Notes: a model not told the origin generated them from the letters alone. Counted from the stretch's first letter, positions 34,282-42,860 are shown. The stretch is DNA of 64,000 bases from Amycolatopsis vastitatis (GCF_002234595.1 NZ_NMUL01000016.1:271823-335822), one strand, 5' to 3'. Numbers and translations: made by a program.

Positions 34282-34595
34282 CAGTTCGCCCCCGCCTTCT
34301 TCGCGGTCGCCGCCTGCTGCTCGTCGGAGGTCGTGTACTTGGTCGCGGCCGTGCCGACGCCGCCGCCGAGCTGGGTCAGCTGGCCCGCGTACCCCTTCAT
34401 CGCCGCGCCGATGCTGTCGATCCCGGTCTTGTAGTCGTTGAAGTACTGGCCGTGGACGCGGCCGAAGGACTGCTGGGCCAGCGGAGTGGGCGCCACCTTC
34501 GCCGCCTGGGTGGTGGTTTTCTCCGCGGCGCGTTCGAGCGCGGTCTGCGCCGTGAGCATCGCATCTGAACTCGCCTGGTAGCCGCCGTCCGGCAT
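34281..34595 (-). CDS. EspC-like (DUF2580-type) small protein
   Basis: 104 residues, all helical, without signal peptide. Two amphipathic helices (about 10-34 and 50-75) flank a turn around FGRVHGQYFNDY, followed by a flexible Ala/Thr/Lys-rich end. Size, composition and pairing resemble EspC-family type VII targets. It overlaps the 800-residue gene by one base and likely forms a complex with the N-terminal part of its product. Confidence 0.62.
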   Translation of the reverse strand: MPDGGYQASSDAMLTAQTALERAAEKTTTQAAKVAPTPLAQQSFGRVHGQYFNDYKTGIDSIGAAMKGYAGQLTQLGGGVGTAATKYTTSDEQQAATAKKAGAN

Positions 34596-34728
34596 GACCA
34601 GCGCCCCCTCCTCGTAGGTGAAACCCTTCGCCCCGCAATATCCCGACTACGACGCACGCCGACGGCCTGCGGTGCCATCGCATATGCACACAGAATGTAC
34701 CGAGCGGCTGTCCGGGCCGCCCGGGCCT

Positions 34729-35025
34729 TCACCCGGTCCGCTGCCCCAGGAGGACCACCGGCCGGTCGCCTTCGATCGTTTCCGCGAGCACCTCGGCGGC
34801 ATTCCGGATGTCGACGAGCCGGTCGAGTTCGTCGAGGTCGATTTCGAGGCCGAATTCGACCTCGACCTCCACGAGCAGCCGGACCCGCTGCCGTGAGTCG
34901 ACACCCATTTCGGCGAACGGGGTGTCCGTGCCGATCGTCGCGGGCTCGACGTCGAACACCCGGCACACGAGGGCGGTGATCCGGTCGAAGTAATCCGCGG
35001 CGGGCATGCACCGATTGTGACTCAT
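34729..35025 (-). CDS. Stand-alone acyl carrier protein
   Basis: About 98 residues of the ACP fold. The phosphopantetheine serine is in EMGVDSRQRVRLLVEVE, and the acidic helix II/III pattern (FGLEIDLDELDRLVDIRNAAEVL) is typical. Downstream of the fatty acyl-AMP ligase by 8 bp, so the ligase most likely loads this carrier. Neither in-frame ATG (35025, or 35007 giving MPAADYF) has a good ribosome site; I chose 35025 because it lies closest to the ligase stop. Confidence 0.85.
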   Translation of the reverse strand: MSHNRCMPAADYFDRITALVCRVFDVEPATIGTDTPFAEMGVDSRQRVRLLVEVEVEFGLEIDLDELDRLVDIRNAAEVLAETIEGDRPVVLLGQRTG

Positions 35026-35033
35026 GCCCGCAC

Positions 35034-36683
35034 TCAGCGGGGCCGTTTGGCCCAAAAGCGGGTCCTGGCCGCCGACCGGGACACCTTCCCGCTCGACGTC
35101 CGCGGCAACGAGCCGGGCTTGACCAGCAGGAACGCGTGCACCCGGAGGTCGTGACCGGTGACGACGGCCCCCTTCGCCGCCCGCGCCACCTCGTCTTCGG
35201 ACACTGCCGCGCCCGCGGCGCCGCGGGCGCGTTCGGCCACGACCACCAGCTTCTCCCCCGCCGGGTCGTCCACACCGAACGCGGCGATCCGGTCCGGCCC
35301 CAGCACCGGGTGGGCGGCGGCGACGGTCTCCTCGATGTCCTGGGGGTAGTGGTTGCGGCCGTCCACGATGATCAGGTCGCGGATCCGCCCGGTGACGTAG
35401 AGCCGCTCGCCGTCCCAGCGGCCCAGGTCGCCGGTGCGCAGCCAGCCGTCCTCGCCGTCGAGCCGTCGGCCGAACACCGCGGCGGTCAGCTCGGGACGTC
35501 GCCAGTAGCCGTCGGCGACGTTGGGCCCGTGCACCCAGATTTCGCCGGTCTCGCCGTCCGGTACGGCGATGCCGCGCCCGGGATCGACGATGCGCAACCG
35601 CTGACCGCGGGGCCGTCCGGCGGAGACCAGCTCGCGGCCGTCCACCTCCGTCACGAACGGACCTTTCGCGTCGCCGCCGGCGACGAAAACGGTCCCTTCG
35701 GCCAGCCCGTACGACGGCCGGTACGCCCCGCGCGGAAACCCATAGGGCTCGTACGCGTCGAGGAAGGCTTCGATGGTCTTCGCGCGCACGGGTTCGCTGC
35801 CGTTGAGCGCGACGTGCACCCCGGACAGGTCGAACTCGCGGCGCCGCGCCTCGGGCACGGCCTCCACCAGCAGGTCGTAGGCGAAGTTCGGCGCCGCGGT
35901 GAGCGTCTTCGGGTACGCCGACATCATGGTCAGCCAGCGGGCCGGGCGGCGGACGAACTCCAGCGGCGCCAGGAACACCGACCGGCCGCCGCTGTGCACC
36001 GGCCCGCAGACCAGCTGGATCAGCCCCATGTCGTGGAAGAACGGGATCCAGCCGACGCAGGTGACCGCGGAATCGACGGCGAAGGCGGCGCACACCTGCC
36101 AGCAGGCGGCGGCGAGCGCGCGGTGGCTGATCACGACACCTGCCGGGGACCGGGTGGTGCCGGAGGTGTACTGCAGGTAGGCCGGGTCCGCGGGACGAAC
36201 CGGGGCCGGCGGGAACTCGCCGGCTTCGGCCAAAGTGTCCACCGCGACGACGGCGCGCGGCTGCGGCACGCCGGCCAGCTCGCGAACCTTCTCCAGCAGC
36301 GGCTCGGAGGTCAGCCAAACGGCGGCGTCGCAGTCGTTCAGCGCGCCGACGAGCCGCTCTCGCTGCGCTCGCAGGTCCGGCGCCGACAGCGGGACGGCCA
36401 CGGCACCGGCGTAGAGCGCGCCGAAGAACGCCACGACGTACGAGAGGTCCTGCCGCGCGATGATCGCGACGCGCTCGCCGGGTTCCACCAGTTCGCGCAG
36501 CGCCGCGGCGACCGCGCGGACCCGCACCAGCAGCTCGGCCCAGGTCAGGGTGCGCTCGGCGAGTTCGGCGCCGCCGGAGCAGTCGAGCTGGGTGTAGGCC
36601 GGGCGGCCGTCGGCGGCGCGGCCGGCCAGGCGGTGCGTCAGCGGGGTCGCCAGTACGTCTTCGGGAACCTCGTCCGGCACCAC
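35034..36683 (-). CDS. Fatty acyl-AMP ligase (FAAL, FadD32-like)
   Basis: 549 residues of the ANL family with the FAAL version of the core motif (YLQYTSGTTRSPAGVVISH, compare QYTSGSTRTPAGV in FadD32). Other motifs: WIPFFHDMGLIQ, VALNGSEPVRA, GWLRTGDLG, IIVDGRNHYPQDIE and a C-terminal SGKVSRSA. FAALs form acyl-adenylates and pass the acyl chain to an ACP, not to CoA. The adjacent ACP gene fits. GTG start; the P450-like gene begins only 14 bp away on the other strand, so promoters must reach into the neighbours. Confidence 0.88.
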   Translation of the reverse strand: MVPDEVPEDVLATPLTHRLAGRAADGRPAYTQLDCSGGAELAERTLTWAELLVRVRAVAAALRELVEPGERVAIIARQDLSYVVAFFGALYAGAVAVPLSAPDLRAQRERLVGALNDCDAAVWLTSEPLLEKVRELAGVPQPRAVVAVDTLAEAGEFPPAPVRPADPAYLQYTSGTTRSPAGVVISHRALAAACWQVCAAFAVDSAVTCVGWIPFFHDMGLIQLVCGPVHSGGRSVFLAPLEFVRRPARWLTMMSAYPKTLTAAPNFAYDLLVEAVPEARRREFDLSGVHVALNGSEPVRAKTIEAFLDAYEPYGFPRGAYRPSYGLAEGTVFVAGGDAKGPFVTEVDGRELVSAGRPRGQRLRIVDPGRGIAVPDGETGEIWVHGPNVADGYWRRPELTAAVFGRRLDGEDGWLRTGDLGRWDGERLYVTGRIRDLIIVDGRNHYPQDIEETVAAAHPVLGPDRIAAFGVDDPAGEKLVVVAERARGAAGAAVSEDEVARAAKGAVVTGHDLRVHAFLLVKPGSLPRTSSGKVSRSAARTRFWAKRPR

Positions 36684-36697
36684 GGCATCATACGGAG

Positions 36698-37621
36698 GTG
36701 GACGACTTCCTCGTACTGGACGCGCGAGCGGACCGGACCGCCGTGCTCCGCGACCCGCGGCTGAGCTCGAGCCCGGACACGTCGGTCCCCGCGAACCTGC
36801 TGTTCATGGACGGCGAGGAGCACCGGCGGCTGCGGGAGGTCGTCAAGGAGGTCATCGGCCTGAGCGAGCCACTGCCCGCCGAGGTCGGGGCCGGGATCGA
36901 AGAGATCGTGAGCGGGCTGGCGGGCCGGGCCGAGTTCGACCTGGTGGCCGACTTCGGCCGGCCGGTGGCCGCCCTGGTCGCCGCCGCGGTGCTGGGCGCG
37001 GGGCCGTTCGACGACCGGTTTCTCGCGGCGCTCTCGGAGACCACGGCGAACCTGAACGTCTGGTCGGGCGAACCATCACCCGCCGGCGACGTCGCGGCGC
37101 TGCGCGTGGCGATGTTCTTCCTGAAGGCAGCTGAAACTGAAGGTGGCGGGCTGGCTCTGCTGCGTCGAGCGTGCGCGGAGGGACGGATCAGCGAGGACGA
37201 ACTGATGGTGACGCCGGTGATGCTCGCGCACGCGGCGTACGAGAACTCGATGAACTTCCTCGCGGTGGCCGGCCTGGGCTTGGTGTCGAGCCCGGGCACG
37301 TGCCCGGCTGAGGTGCGGGGGCAGGTCCAGGAGATCGCCCCGACCCGGTACGCGGCGCGGCGGGCGACGGGCGAATGCGTGGTCGCGGGCCGGACGCTGG
37401 CGCCGGGCGACAAGGTGGCGATCCCGCTGGGCGACGGCCTGGCGTTCGGCCTGGGCCGCCACGCCTGCCCGGGAGCGCGGGTGGCGGTGGCGGAAGGCGA
37501 GATCGCGCTGCGCGCGCTGGCGCGGATCCTCACCCCGGGCCACGCCGTCACCGACGTGACGTGGAAAACCCACCCGGTGTTCCACGGCCTGGCCTCGGCG
37601 CGAGTGGTCGTGAGTGAGTAA
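36698..37621 (+). CDS. Shortened cytochrome P450-like protein
   Basis: 307 residues against about 400 for a bacterial P450. The heme loop is good (FGLGRHACPGA, C258), and so is the C-helix region (LLFMDGEEHRRLREVVKEV). The N-terminal ~40 residues are absent. The I-helix reads AHAAYENS where AGxxTT is expected; I find no clear ExxR of helix K; and the meander before the heme loop is cut to IPLGDGLAFG. It may act without normal oxygen activation, or on an ACP-bound chain. Start GTG at 36698, the only one in frame. The stop TAA lies in palindromic repeat copy 2. Confidence 0.7.
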   Translation: MDDFLVLDARADRTAVLRDPRLSSSPDTSVPANLLFMDGEEHRRLREVVKEVIGLSEPLPAEVGAGIEEIVSGLAGRAEFDLVADFGRPVAALVAAAVLGAGPFDDRFLAALSETTANLNVWSGEPSPAGDVAALRVAMFFLKAAETEGGGLALLRRACAEGRISEDELMVTPVMLAHAAYENSMNFLAVAGLGLVSSPGTCPAEVRGQVQEIAPTRYAARRATGECVVAGRTLAPGDKVAIPLGDGLAFGLGRHACPGARVAVAEGEIALRALARILTPGHAVTDVTWKTHPVFHGLASARVVVSE

Positions 37622-37650
37622 CAGGGTTAGAACACTGTTACTCACTCACG
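37609..37650. repeat. 42-bp palindromic repeat, copy 2 (convergent gene ends)
   Basis: Perfect 16-bp arms CGTGAGTGAGTAACAG (37609-37624) and CTGTTACTCACTCACG (37635-37650) around the loop GGTTAGAACA. Relative to the other copies the arm bears A/T changes matched on both sides. It holds the P450-like stop codon and ends 6 bp before the glmM stop, so it separates convergent transcripts. Confidence 0.93.
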
Positions 37651-37655
37651 AGGGG

Positions 37656-38990
37656 TCAGGAGACGGCCGAGACCACACCGGCCAGGCGATCCGCCGCGGC
37701 CTGCGCCGTCGACTGGGCCGGGGCTTCGACCATGACGCGCACCAGCTGCTCGGTGCCGGACGGGCGCAGCAGCACCCGGCCTTCCTCGCCCAGCTCGGCC
37801 TCGACCGCGCCGACGGCGTCGCGGACCTCGGACGAGCCCGCCACCGCCGCCTTGTCCGCGACCGGGACGTTCACCAGTACCTGCGGCAGCCGGTTCATCA
37901 CCGCCGCCAGGTCGGCCAGGGACTTGCCCGTCGCGGCCATGCGGCTCATCAGGCGCAACGCCGTCAGCAGGCCGTCGCCGGTGGTCGCGTGGGCCGGCAG
38001 CACCACGTGACCGGACTGCTCGCCACCGAGGGCGAACCCGCCGGCGCGCAGCTCCTCCAGCACGTACCGGTCGCCCACCGCCGTGGTGACGACGGTGATG
38101 CCGTGGGCCTTCATCGCCAGGTGCAGGCCGAGGTTGCTCATCACCGTCGCGACCAGCGTGTCCTTGGTCAGCTCGCCGGACTCGGCCAGCGCGAGCGCCA
38201 GCACCGCCATGATCTGGTCGCCGTCCACCAGCTCGCCGGCGGAGTCGACGGCCACGCAACGGTCCGCGTCGCCGTCGTGGGCGATGCCGAGGTCGGCGCC
38301 GTGCGCGACGACCGCCTCGCGCAGCTGCTCGGGGTGGTTGGACCCGCAGTGCTGGTTGATGTTGACGCCGTCCGGGTCGGCGTGCAGCGCGACGACCTCG
38401 GCGCCGGCCCGGCGGTAGATCTCGGGCGCGGCCGCGGCGGAGGCGCCGTTGGCGCAGTCGACGACCACCTTGAGCCCGGCGAGCGGGTGGGGGATGGCGC
38501 CGAGCAGGTGGGCGGCGTAGCGGTCGAGCGCGTCTTCGACGTCCGTGACGCGCCCCACGCCCGCGCCGGTCGGGCGCACGGCGTCGGCGGCCAGGCCGGC
38601 TTCGATCTCGTCCTCGATGCCGTCGGGGAGCTTGTGCCCGCCCGCGGCGAAGAGCTTGATGCCGTTGTCGGGCATCGGGTTGTGCGACGCGGAGATCATC
38701 ACGCCCAGATCGGCGTCGAGCGCGCCGACCAGGTAGGCCACGGCCGGCGTCGGCAGGACGCCGACGCGGCGCACGTCGGCCCCGGCGGACGTGAGGCCGG
38801 CCACGACGGCGGCTTCCAGCATCTCGCCGCTGGCGCGCGGGTCACGGCCGACGACCGCGACCGGCCGGTGCGAACGGTCGTGCGCGGCGAGCACGCGGGC
38901 GGCACTGGCCGCCAGCGCCATCGCGAGCTCCGGCGTCAGCTCGGCGTTGGCCAGGCCACGCACCCCGTCGGTACCGAACAGGCGTGCCAT
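37656..38990 (-). CDS. glmM: Phosphoglucosamine mutase
   Basis: 444 residues. The phosphoserine is S102 in MISASHNPMPDNG; the metal loop DGDADRC and the sugar-binding GGEQSGH and RPSGTEQLVRVM are intact. Converts glucosamine-6-P to glucosamine-1-P, the next step after GlmS, encoded 7 kb away. Neighbour order glmM-rpsI-rplM is the actinobacterial standard. Confidence 0.97.
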   Translation of the reverse strand: MARLFGTDGVRGLANAELTPELAMALAASAARVLAAHDRSHRPVAVVGRDPRASGEMLEAAVVAGLTSAGADVRRVGVLPTPAVAYLVGALDADLGVMISASHNPMPDNGIKLFAAGGHKLPDGIEDEIEAGLAADAVRPTGAGVGRVTDVEDALDRYAAHLLGAIPHPLAGLKVVVDCANGASAAAAPEIYRRAGAEVVALHADPDGVNINQHCGSNHPEQLREAVVAHGADLGIAHDGDADRCVAVDSAGELVDGDQIMAVLALALAESGELTKDTLVATVMSNLGLHLAMKAHGITVVTTAVGDRYVLEELRAGGFALGGEQSGHVVLPAHATTGDGLLTALRLMSRMAATGKSLADLAAVMNRLPQVLVNVPVADKAAVAGSSEVRDAVGAVEAELGEEGRVLLRPSGTEQLVRVMVEAPAQSTAQAAADRLAGVVSAVS

Positions 38991-39126
38991 CCGTCGACCT
39001 CCTCTACGTGGTCACCCAGTGGGACCACCACGACAACCTAGCGATCCTGACGGACCGCGATTCCCCGCCCCCGGATATCGCTCCGTCCGACGGAAACGAC
39101 ACAGTGCCCATCGTTACCCGGAAACG

Positions 39127-39163
39127 CCGGAGCGCCCATCCGATGGACGGATGGGCGCTCCGG
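39127..39163 (-). terminator. Terminator after rpsI
   Basis: A perfect 16-bp stem, CCGGAGCGCCCATCCG (39127-39142) with its inverse (39148-39163), loop of 5. It lies 22 bp after the rpsI stop and ends the rplM-rpsI transcript. Confidence 0.88.
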
Positions 39164-39185
39164 TGAGTTGCGCCGGGAGGCGCGA

Positions 39186-39788
39186 TCAGCGCTTGCTGTA
39201 CTGCGGGGCCTTGCGGGCCTTCTTGAGGCCGTACTTCTTCCGCTCCGTGGCGCGCGCGTCACGGGTCAGGAAGCCGGCCTTCTTGAGGGCCGGGCGGTCG
39301 TCCGCGTCGACCTCGACGAGCGCGCGGGCGATCGCCAGGCGCAGCGCGCCGGCCTGGCCGGAGACGCCGCCGCCGTGGAGGTTGGCGAAGATGTCGAAGG
39401 AGTCCGGCTTCTCGACCGTGACCAGCGGCTCACGGATGAGCTGCTGGTGCACCTTGTTCGGGAAGTACTCCTCGAGGGTGCGGCCGTTGAGCTTGAACTC
39501 ACCGGTGCCCGGGACGACCCGCACGCGGACGACGGCTTCCTTGCGGCGGCCGACGGTCTGGGCGTTGCCACCCGCGGCCCGCGACGGGCGCGGCGCGGCG
39601 GCGGACTCGCTGGTGGCGACCGGGGTCTCGCTGGTGGCGACCGGGGTCTCGCTGGTCGCGGCCGGGGTCTCGCTGGTCGCGGCCGGGGTCTCGCTGGTCG
39701 CGACGGCGCCGGTCTCGGTCGCCTCGGTGGCCTCGACGACCTCGGGGGTCTCGGTCTCGGTGCTGGTCACAGACTGTTCCTCACTCAC
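39186..39788 (-). CDS. rpsI: 30S ribosomal protein S9 with repeat-bearing N-terminal extension
   Basis: 200 residues. The S9 core starts at about 77 (QTVGRRKEAVVRVRVVPGTG) and ends in the usual basic KAPQYSKR. The extension ahead of it is acidic and disordered and contains five heptads ATSETPA/V (30-64), encoded by a 21-bp tandem repeat at about 39597-39701. Actinobacterial S9 often has an extension, but a repeat of this kind is unusual. GTG start overlapping the rplM stop (GTGA). Confidence 0.97.
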   Translation of the reverse strand: MSEEQSVTSTETETPEVVEATEATETGAVATSETPAATSETPAATSETPVATSETPVATSESAAAPRPSRAAGGNAQTVGRRKEAVVRVRVVPGTGEFKLNGRTLEEYFPNKVHQQLIREPLVTVEKPDSFDIFANLHGGGVSGQAGALRLAIARALVEVDADDRPALKKAGFLTRDARATERKKYGLKKARKAPQYSKR

Positions 39789-40237
39789 TGCGCGACCTGC
39801 GCGATCTTGGTGATCTCGCGCGCCTGCGGCTGCTGCGCGGCGTGCGGGTGCTGCGGGCCGGCGTACACCTTCAGCTTCTTCGCCTGAGCGCGGCCGAGCT
39901 TGTTCTTCGGCAGCATGCCCTTGACGACCTTCTCGACAAGGTGCTCGGGCTTGGTGTCGAGCAGCTCGCCGAACGAGCGCTTCCGCAGACCGCCCGGGTA
40001 ACCGCTGTGCCGGTACGCGAACTTCTGCTCGCGCTTGTTACCGGTGAGCGCGACCTTCTCGGCGTTGACGATGATGACGAAGTCACCGGTGTCCACGTGC
40101 GGGGCGTAGGTCGGCTTGTGCTTGCCGCGCAGCAGCGTGGCGACCTCGGTCGCCAGCCTTCCGAGCACGACATCCTCGGCGTCGATCACGTGCCAGGCAC
40201 GAGTGACGTCGCCGGGCTTGGGGCTGTACGTGGGCAA
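39785..40237 (-). CDS. rplM: 50S ribosomal protein L13
   Basis: 150 residues: WHVIDAEDVVLGRLATEVATLLRGKHK, HVDTGDFVIIVNAEK and GMLPKNKLG. The start is a TTG (40235-40237) placed 7 bases after GAGGT; no ATG or GTG fits the family start. First gene of the rplM-rpsI operon. Confidence 0.97.
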   Translation of the reverse strand: MPTYSPKPGDVTRAWHVIDAEDVVLGRLATEVATLLRGKHKPTYAPHVDTGDFVIIVNAEKVALTGNKREQKFAYRHSGYPGGLRKRSFGELLDTKPEHLVEKVVKGMLPKNKLGRAQAKKLKVYAGPQHPHAAQQPQAREITKIAQVAQ

Positions 40238-40497
40238 GGGTCTACCTCGTCGTCAACATTGCGTGTGGGTTCTGTGCGGGCCTAGCGCTTACGCGCCGCA
40301 GCGCACAACGACATATGAAGATACCCCCACGGTCACCGCACCCGCGCATGGGGGGTGGTGGAAGCGCCCATACTAGGCTCCGAGCGGCCCGGGCGCAGCC
40401 AGGGACTCTACCCGGTTTTCCGCGCGAAGTGCCTGCACGCACCGGCACGACACGCGAGGATGGGACGATCCGGGGCACAGTCGAGCAGGGGACGGCG

Positions 40498-41391
40498 ATG
40501 CGGAAACGACCGAAGGCGATCTTCGTCCTGGGCGCCCTGCTGGTCCTGGTCAGCGCCTGCGGCCAGGCGAAGGCGGGCACCGCGCTGCCGAAGGGCGACG
40601 ACGCGGCGGACTACGTCGGCGCCAAGTTCGAGCAGGTGATCGGCAAGCTCTCCGACGCCATCACCGACACGCGCGACGTCACCAACTCGCTGGACGCCTA
40701 CTTCAAGTTCGACGACAAGTGGATCCACAGCGTCGTCACGTCGGCCCGCACCGGCAGCCCGGAGAGCCGGGTGGTGCGGCACCGCTCCCTGAAGAACCCC
40801 GACGAGATCATCGACACGTTCACCCCGGCGGACGGCGCGGTCGAGTACACCTACCTCGGCCCGGTGTACGTGCAGAAGGGCGTCTCCCCGACGGCGTGGG
40901 TGTCGATGCCGAAGCCCGAAGCGGGCACGCTCCTGCCGTGCGCTTGGGGCGGGGTGCTGACCCCGTGCCGGATGGCGGCGTCGGCCCTCGACGCCTACAA
41001 GGCCGACAAGCGCGCCGTGCGCGGGGCGAAGAGCCTCGGCGACGGCAAGACCGCGCTGACGGTGAACGTGCCGTTCGGGACCTTCGTCCAGAACCGGGTC
41101 GAGATCCTGCCGCAGAGCCTCGTCGACCAGATCGGGCCGGAGCTGAAGAAGGCCGCGGTCCCGGCCACGATCACGCTGAACCCGGACGGCAGCCTGGACT
41201 CCTTCGTGCTGGACGCCAAGTTCGCCGGCGACGGTCACCGGCTCGAGCTCAAGTACGACTTCAAGTTCACCGGCCCGGCGAGCCTGCAGGACATGCCGAA
41301 GCTGCCGGACGCCTCGCAGATCACGGTGCTGCCGGACCGGGCGGCGATGGACGACTTCTACCGGCGGCTCGGCGAAGCGCAGGGCAGCTGA
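40498..41391 (+). CDS. Lipoprotein, LppX/LprG- or LolA-like
   Basis: 297 residues. A lipoprotein signal peptide with lipobox LVSAC (C21) directs it to the outer face of the membrane. The rest is a beta-rich body (WIHSVVTSARTGSPESRVVRH, EIIDTFTPADGAVEYTYLG, LDAKFAGDGHRLELKYDFKF) with the look of LolA/LppX-type lipid carriers. There are two later cysteines (LLPCAWGGVLTPC), possibly a disulfide. ATG at 40498; the frame is open further upstream. It is not part of the mycobacterial ESX-4 order. Confidence 0.78.
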   Translation: MRKRPKAIFVLGALLVLVSACGQAKAGTALPKGDDAADYVGAKFEQVIGKLSDAITDTRDVTNSLDAYFKFDDKWIHSVVTSARTGSPESRVVRHRSLKNPDEIIDTFTPADGAVEYTYLGPVYVQKGVSPTAWVSMPKPEAGTLLPCAWGGVLTPCRMAASALDAYKADKRAVRGAKSLGDGKTALTVNVPFGTFVQNRVEILPQSLVDQIGPELKKAAVPATITLNPDGSLDSFVLDAKFAGDGHRLELKYDFKFTGPASLQDMPKLPDASQITVLPDRAAMDDFYRRLGEAQGS

Positions 41392-41420
41392 GGCGTGACC
41401 ACGACCCGAGGTGATCTCCG

Positions 41421-42104
41421 ATGACACCACCGTCCCAGCCGCCCGGCCCGCAGCAGCCGCAGTGGTGGCAGCCCCCGGCCGACCCGCGGGGCACGCCGCC
41501 GCAGCCCGGCGCGTGGCAGCCCGACCAGCAGGCGACCGGCCCGCACGCCGGCCAGTGGCAGCCGAACGCGGACCCGGGTGCGGTCACCGGCTCCGCCAGC
41601 GGCCCGTGGCAGCCGGGAACGGGCTCGTTCTCGGGGCCGTGGCAGCCGCCCGCGCCGCCGCAGCAGCAGCCGGGTCCACCCGGCGGGTGGCCCGCGCCGC
41701 CGTCGCCGGCGGGCCCCCAGTACGGCGGCGGGTTCCAGCCGGCGCAGTACGGCGGCCTCGGCGCGTTCGCCGCGGCGCCGGAAAAGAAGCCGAAGTCGAA
41801 GAAACCGTTGCTGCTCGGCGGAATCGCCGTGCTGGTGCTCGTGGCGGGCGGCGGGGTCGCGTGGCTGCTCGGCGCGTTCCGCGGGGACGTCCTGGAGCAA
41901 CAGTCCCTTCAGGACGGTGTGGTGAAGGTCCTGAACGAGAACTACGGCGAGCCCGACGTGAAGAACGCCCAGTGCCCGGCGAACGAAGCCGCCGCGAACG
42001 GGACGACCTTCGACTGCACGGTCACCATCGGCGGGCAGCCGAAGAAGGTCACCGTGCGGGTGCTCAACGACCGGCCGGAGTACGAGGTCGGCGCACCGCA
42101 CTGA
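41421..42104 (+). CDS. DUF4333 membrane protein with Pro/Gln/Trp-rich N-terminus
   Basis: 227 residues. The first ~120 are disordered and rich in P, Q and W with repeats of the kind GxWQP. A lysine cluster (KKPKSKKP) precedes one membrane helix (about 130-151). The outside domain (about 155-227; VLNENYGEPDVKNAQCPANEAA, TFDCTVTIGG) has the two-cysteine pattern of DUF4333. Function unknown. It lies 29 bp after the lipoprotein gene, so the two are probably cotranscribed. Confidence 0.78.
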   Translation: MTPPSQPPGPQQPQWWQPPADPRGTPPQPGAWQPDQQATGPHAGQWQPNADPGAVTGSASGPWQPGTGSFSGPWQPPAPPQQQPGPPGGWPAPPSPAGPQYGGGFQPAQYGGLGAFAAAPEKKPKSKKPLLLGGIAVLVLVAGGGVAWLLGAFRGDVLEQQSLQDGVVKVLNENYGEPDVKNAQCPANEAAANGTTFDCTVTIGGQPKKVTVRVLNDRPEYEVGAPH

Positions 42105-42128
42105 TTTTTCCTTACCCCCCAACGGAAA

Positions 42129-42163
42129 ACGGCGGGCCCCGCACCGGAGTGCGGGCCCGCCGT
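42129..42163. terminator. Bidirectional terminator, DUF4333 gene versus WXG100 genes
   Basis: An 11-bp stem, ACGGCGGGCCC (42129-42139) with GGGCCCGCCGT (42153-42163), followed by GGTTT on one side and preceded by AAAA on the other. It lies between the convergent DUF4333 and WXG100 genes. Confidence 0.8.
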
Positions 42164-42182
42164 GGTTTCCGGGGTCACCGGC

Positions 42183-42473
42183 TCAGAACAGGCCTTCGAC
42201 GGCCTTGTCGGTGGTCTGGTAGCCGTCGGAGATCTGCGGCAGGGCGGCGGCGATCTGCGCCAGAACCATCTTCAGGTCCTCGAACTTCTGGTCCCAGTTG
42301 CGCTGAGCCTGGTCGTACTGCTCCTTCGCGGAACCGGTCCAGGTGGTGATCAGCGGCTTGAGGTCGTCCTTCAGCTGGTCGAAGGCGGCCTGCAGCTCGC
42401 CACCGGTGGTCTTGCAGTCGTCAGCGGCCGCCTGGATGGTGGCGTAATTGACGAGAATGTGGCCGTCGGGCAT
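42183..42473 (-). CDS. WXG100 protein, ESX-4 (EsxT-like)
   Basis: 96 residues in two helices joined by a W-T-G turn (W45-G47), as in all ESAT-6-like proteins. There is no signal peptide; export would be through the ESX channel as a dimer with the neighbour. The C-terminal helix carries the YxxxD/E-like pattern. By position it equals EsxT (Rv3444c). ATG with GAGGAG upstream. Confidence 0.9.
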   Translation of the reverse strand: MPDGHILVNYATIQAAADDCKTTGGELQAAFDQLKDDLKPLITTWTGSAKEQYDQAQRNWDQKFEDLKMVLAQIAAALPQISDGYQTTDKAVEGLF

Positions 42474-42530
42474 GGTGCACTCCTCTTATGCGGGAAAGTT
42501 CGGTGTGGGCAAGGAAGTCGTGGCCGAAGC

Positions 42531-42860
42531 TCAGCCGAGGCGGTCGAAGCCCGCGTTGACCGCGCGCATGATCTCCTGCTGCTCCTGCTCGGACTTCTCG
42601 TACTTCGAGCCGGCTTCCTTGAGCAGTTCGGCGATCTTCTGCAGCGACTGGTTGATGCCGCGGGCGTCCTCGTCGAAGCGGTTCATGACGTTGTCGAACG
42701 CCTTCGCCGCCGCACCCTGCCAACCGGCGCGGGTGGCCTCGATGCGGTCGCGCAGCGTCGACAGGTTCATGTCCATCTGGGCGCGGACCTCGGTCACCTT
42801 CTGTTCGGACGAGGTGAACTGCTCGACTGTCCCCGTGAATCCAGATCCAGCTCCAGCCAT
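42531..42860 (-). CDS. WXG100 protein, ESX-4 (EsxU-like)
   Basis: 109 residues with the helix-turn-helix of the family and W-Q-G at 47-49. The partner of the protein encoded 57 bp downstream; such pairs form a four-helix bundle recognised by EccC. By position it equals EsxU (Rv3445c). The ATG at 42860 has a strong purine-rich site (GAAGGGGG). The 253 bp upstream hold the probable promoter. Confidence 0.9.
   Translation of the reverse strand: MAGAGSGFTGTVEQFTSSEQKVTEVRAQMDMNLSTLRDRIEATRAGWQGAAAKAFDNVMNRFDEDARGINQSLQKIAELLKEAGSKYEKSEQEQQEIMRAVNAGFDRLG

Noticed and set aside
36698..37621. Frameshifted or truncated full-length P450
   Set aside because: The upstream DNA is the intact start of the divergent ligase gene, and the internal losses are in-frame, so no simple frameshift restores a normal P450. 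I keep it as a shortened protein.
39597..39701. Possible CRISPR or mobile repeat in rpsI
   Set aside because: The 21-bp units are in frame and encode heptads of the S9 extension.
39774..39789. CTGTTCCTCACTCACT at the rpsI start resembles one arm of the 42-bp repeat (14 of 16 bases)
   Set aside because: There is no second arm or loop nearby; it is coding sequence and probably chance.
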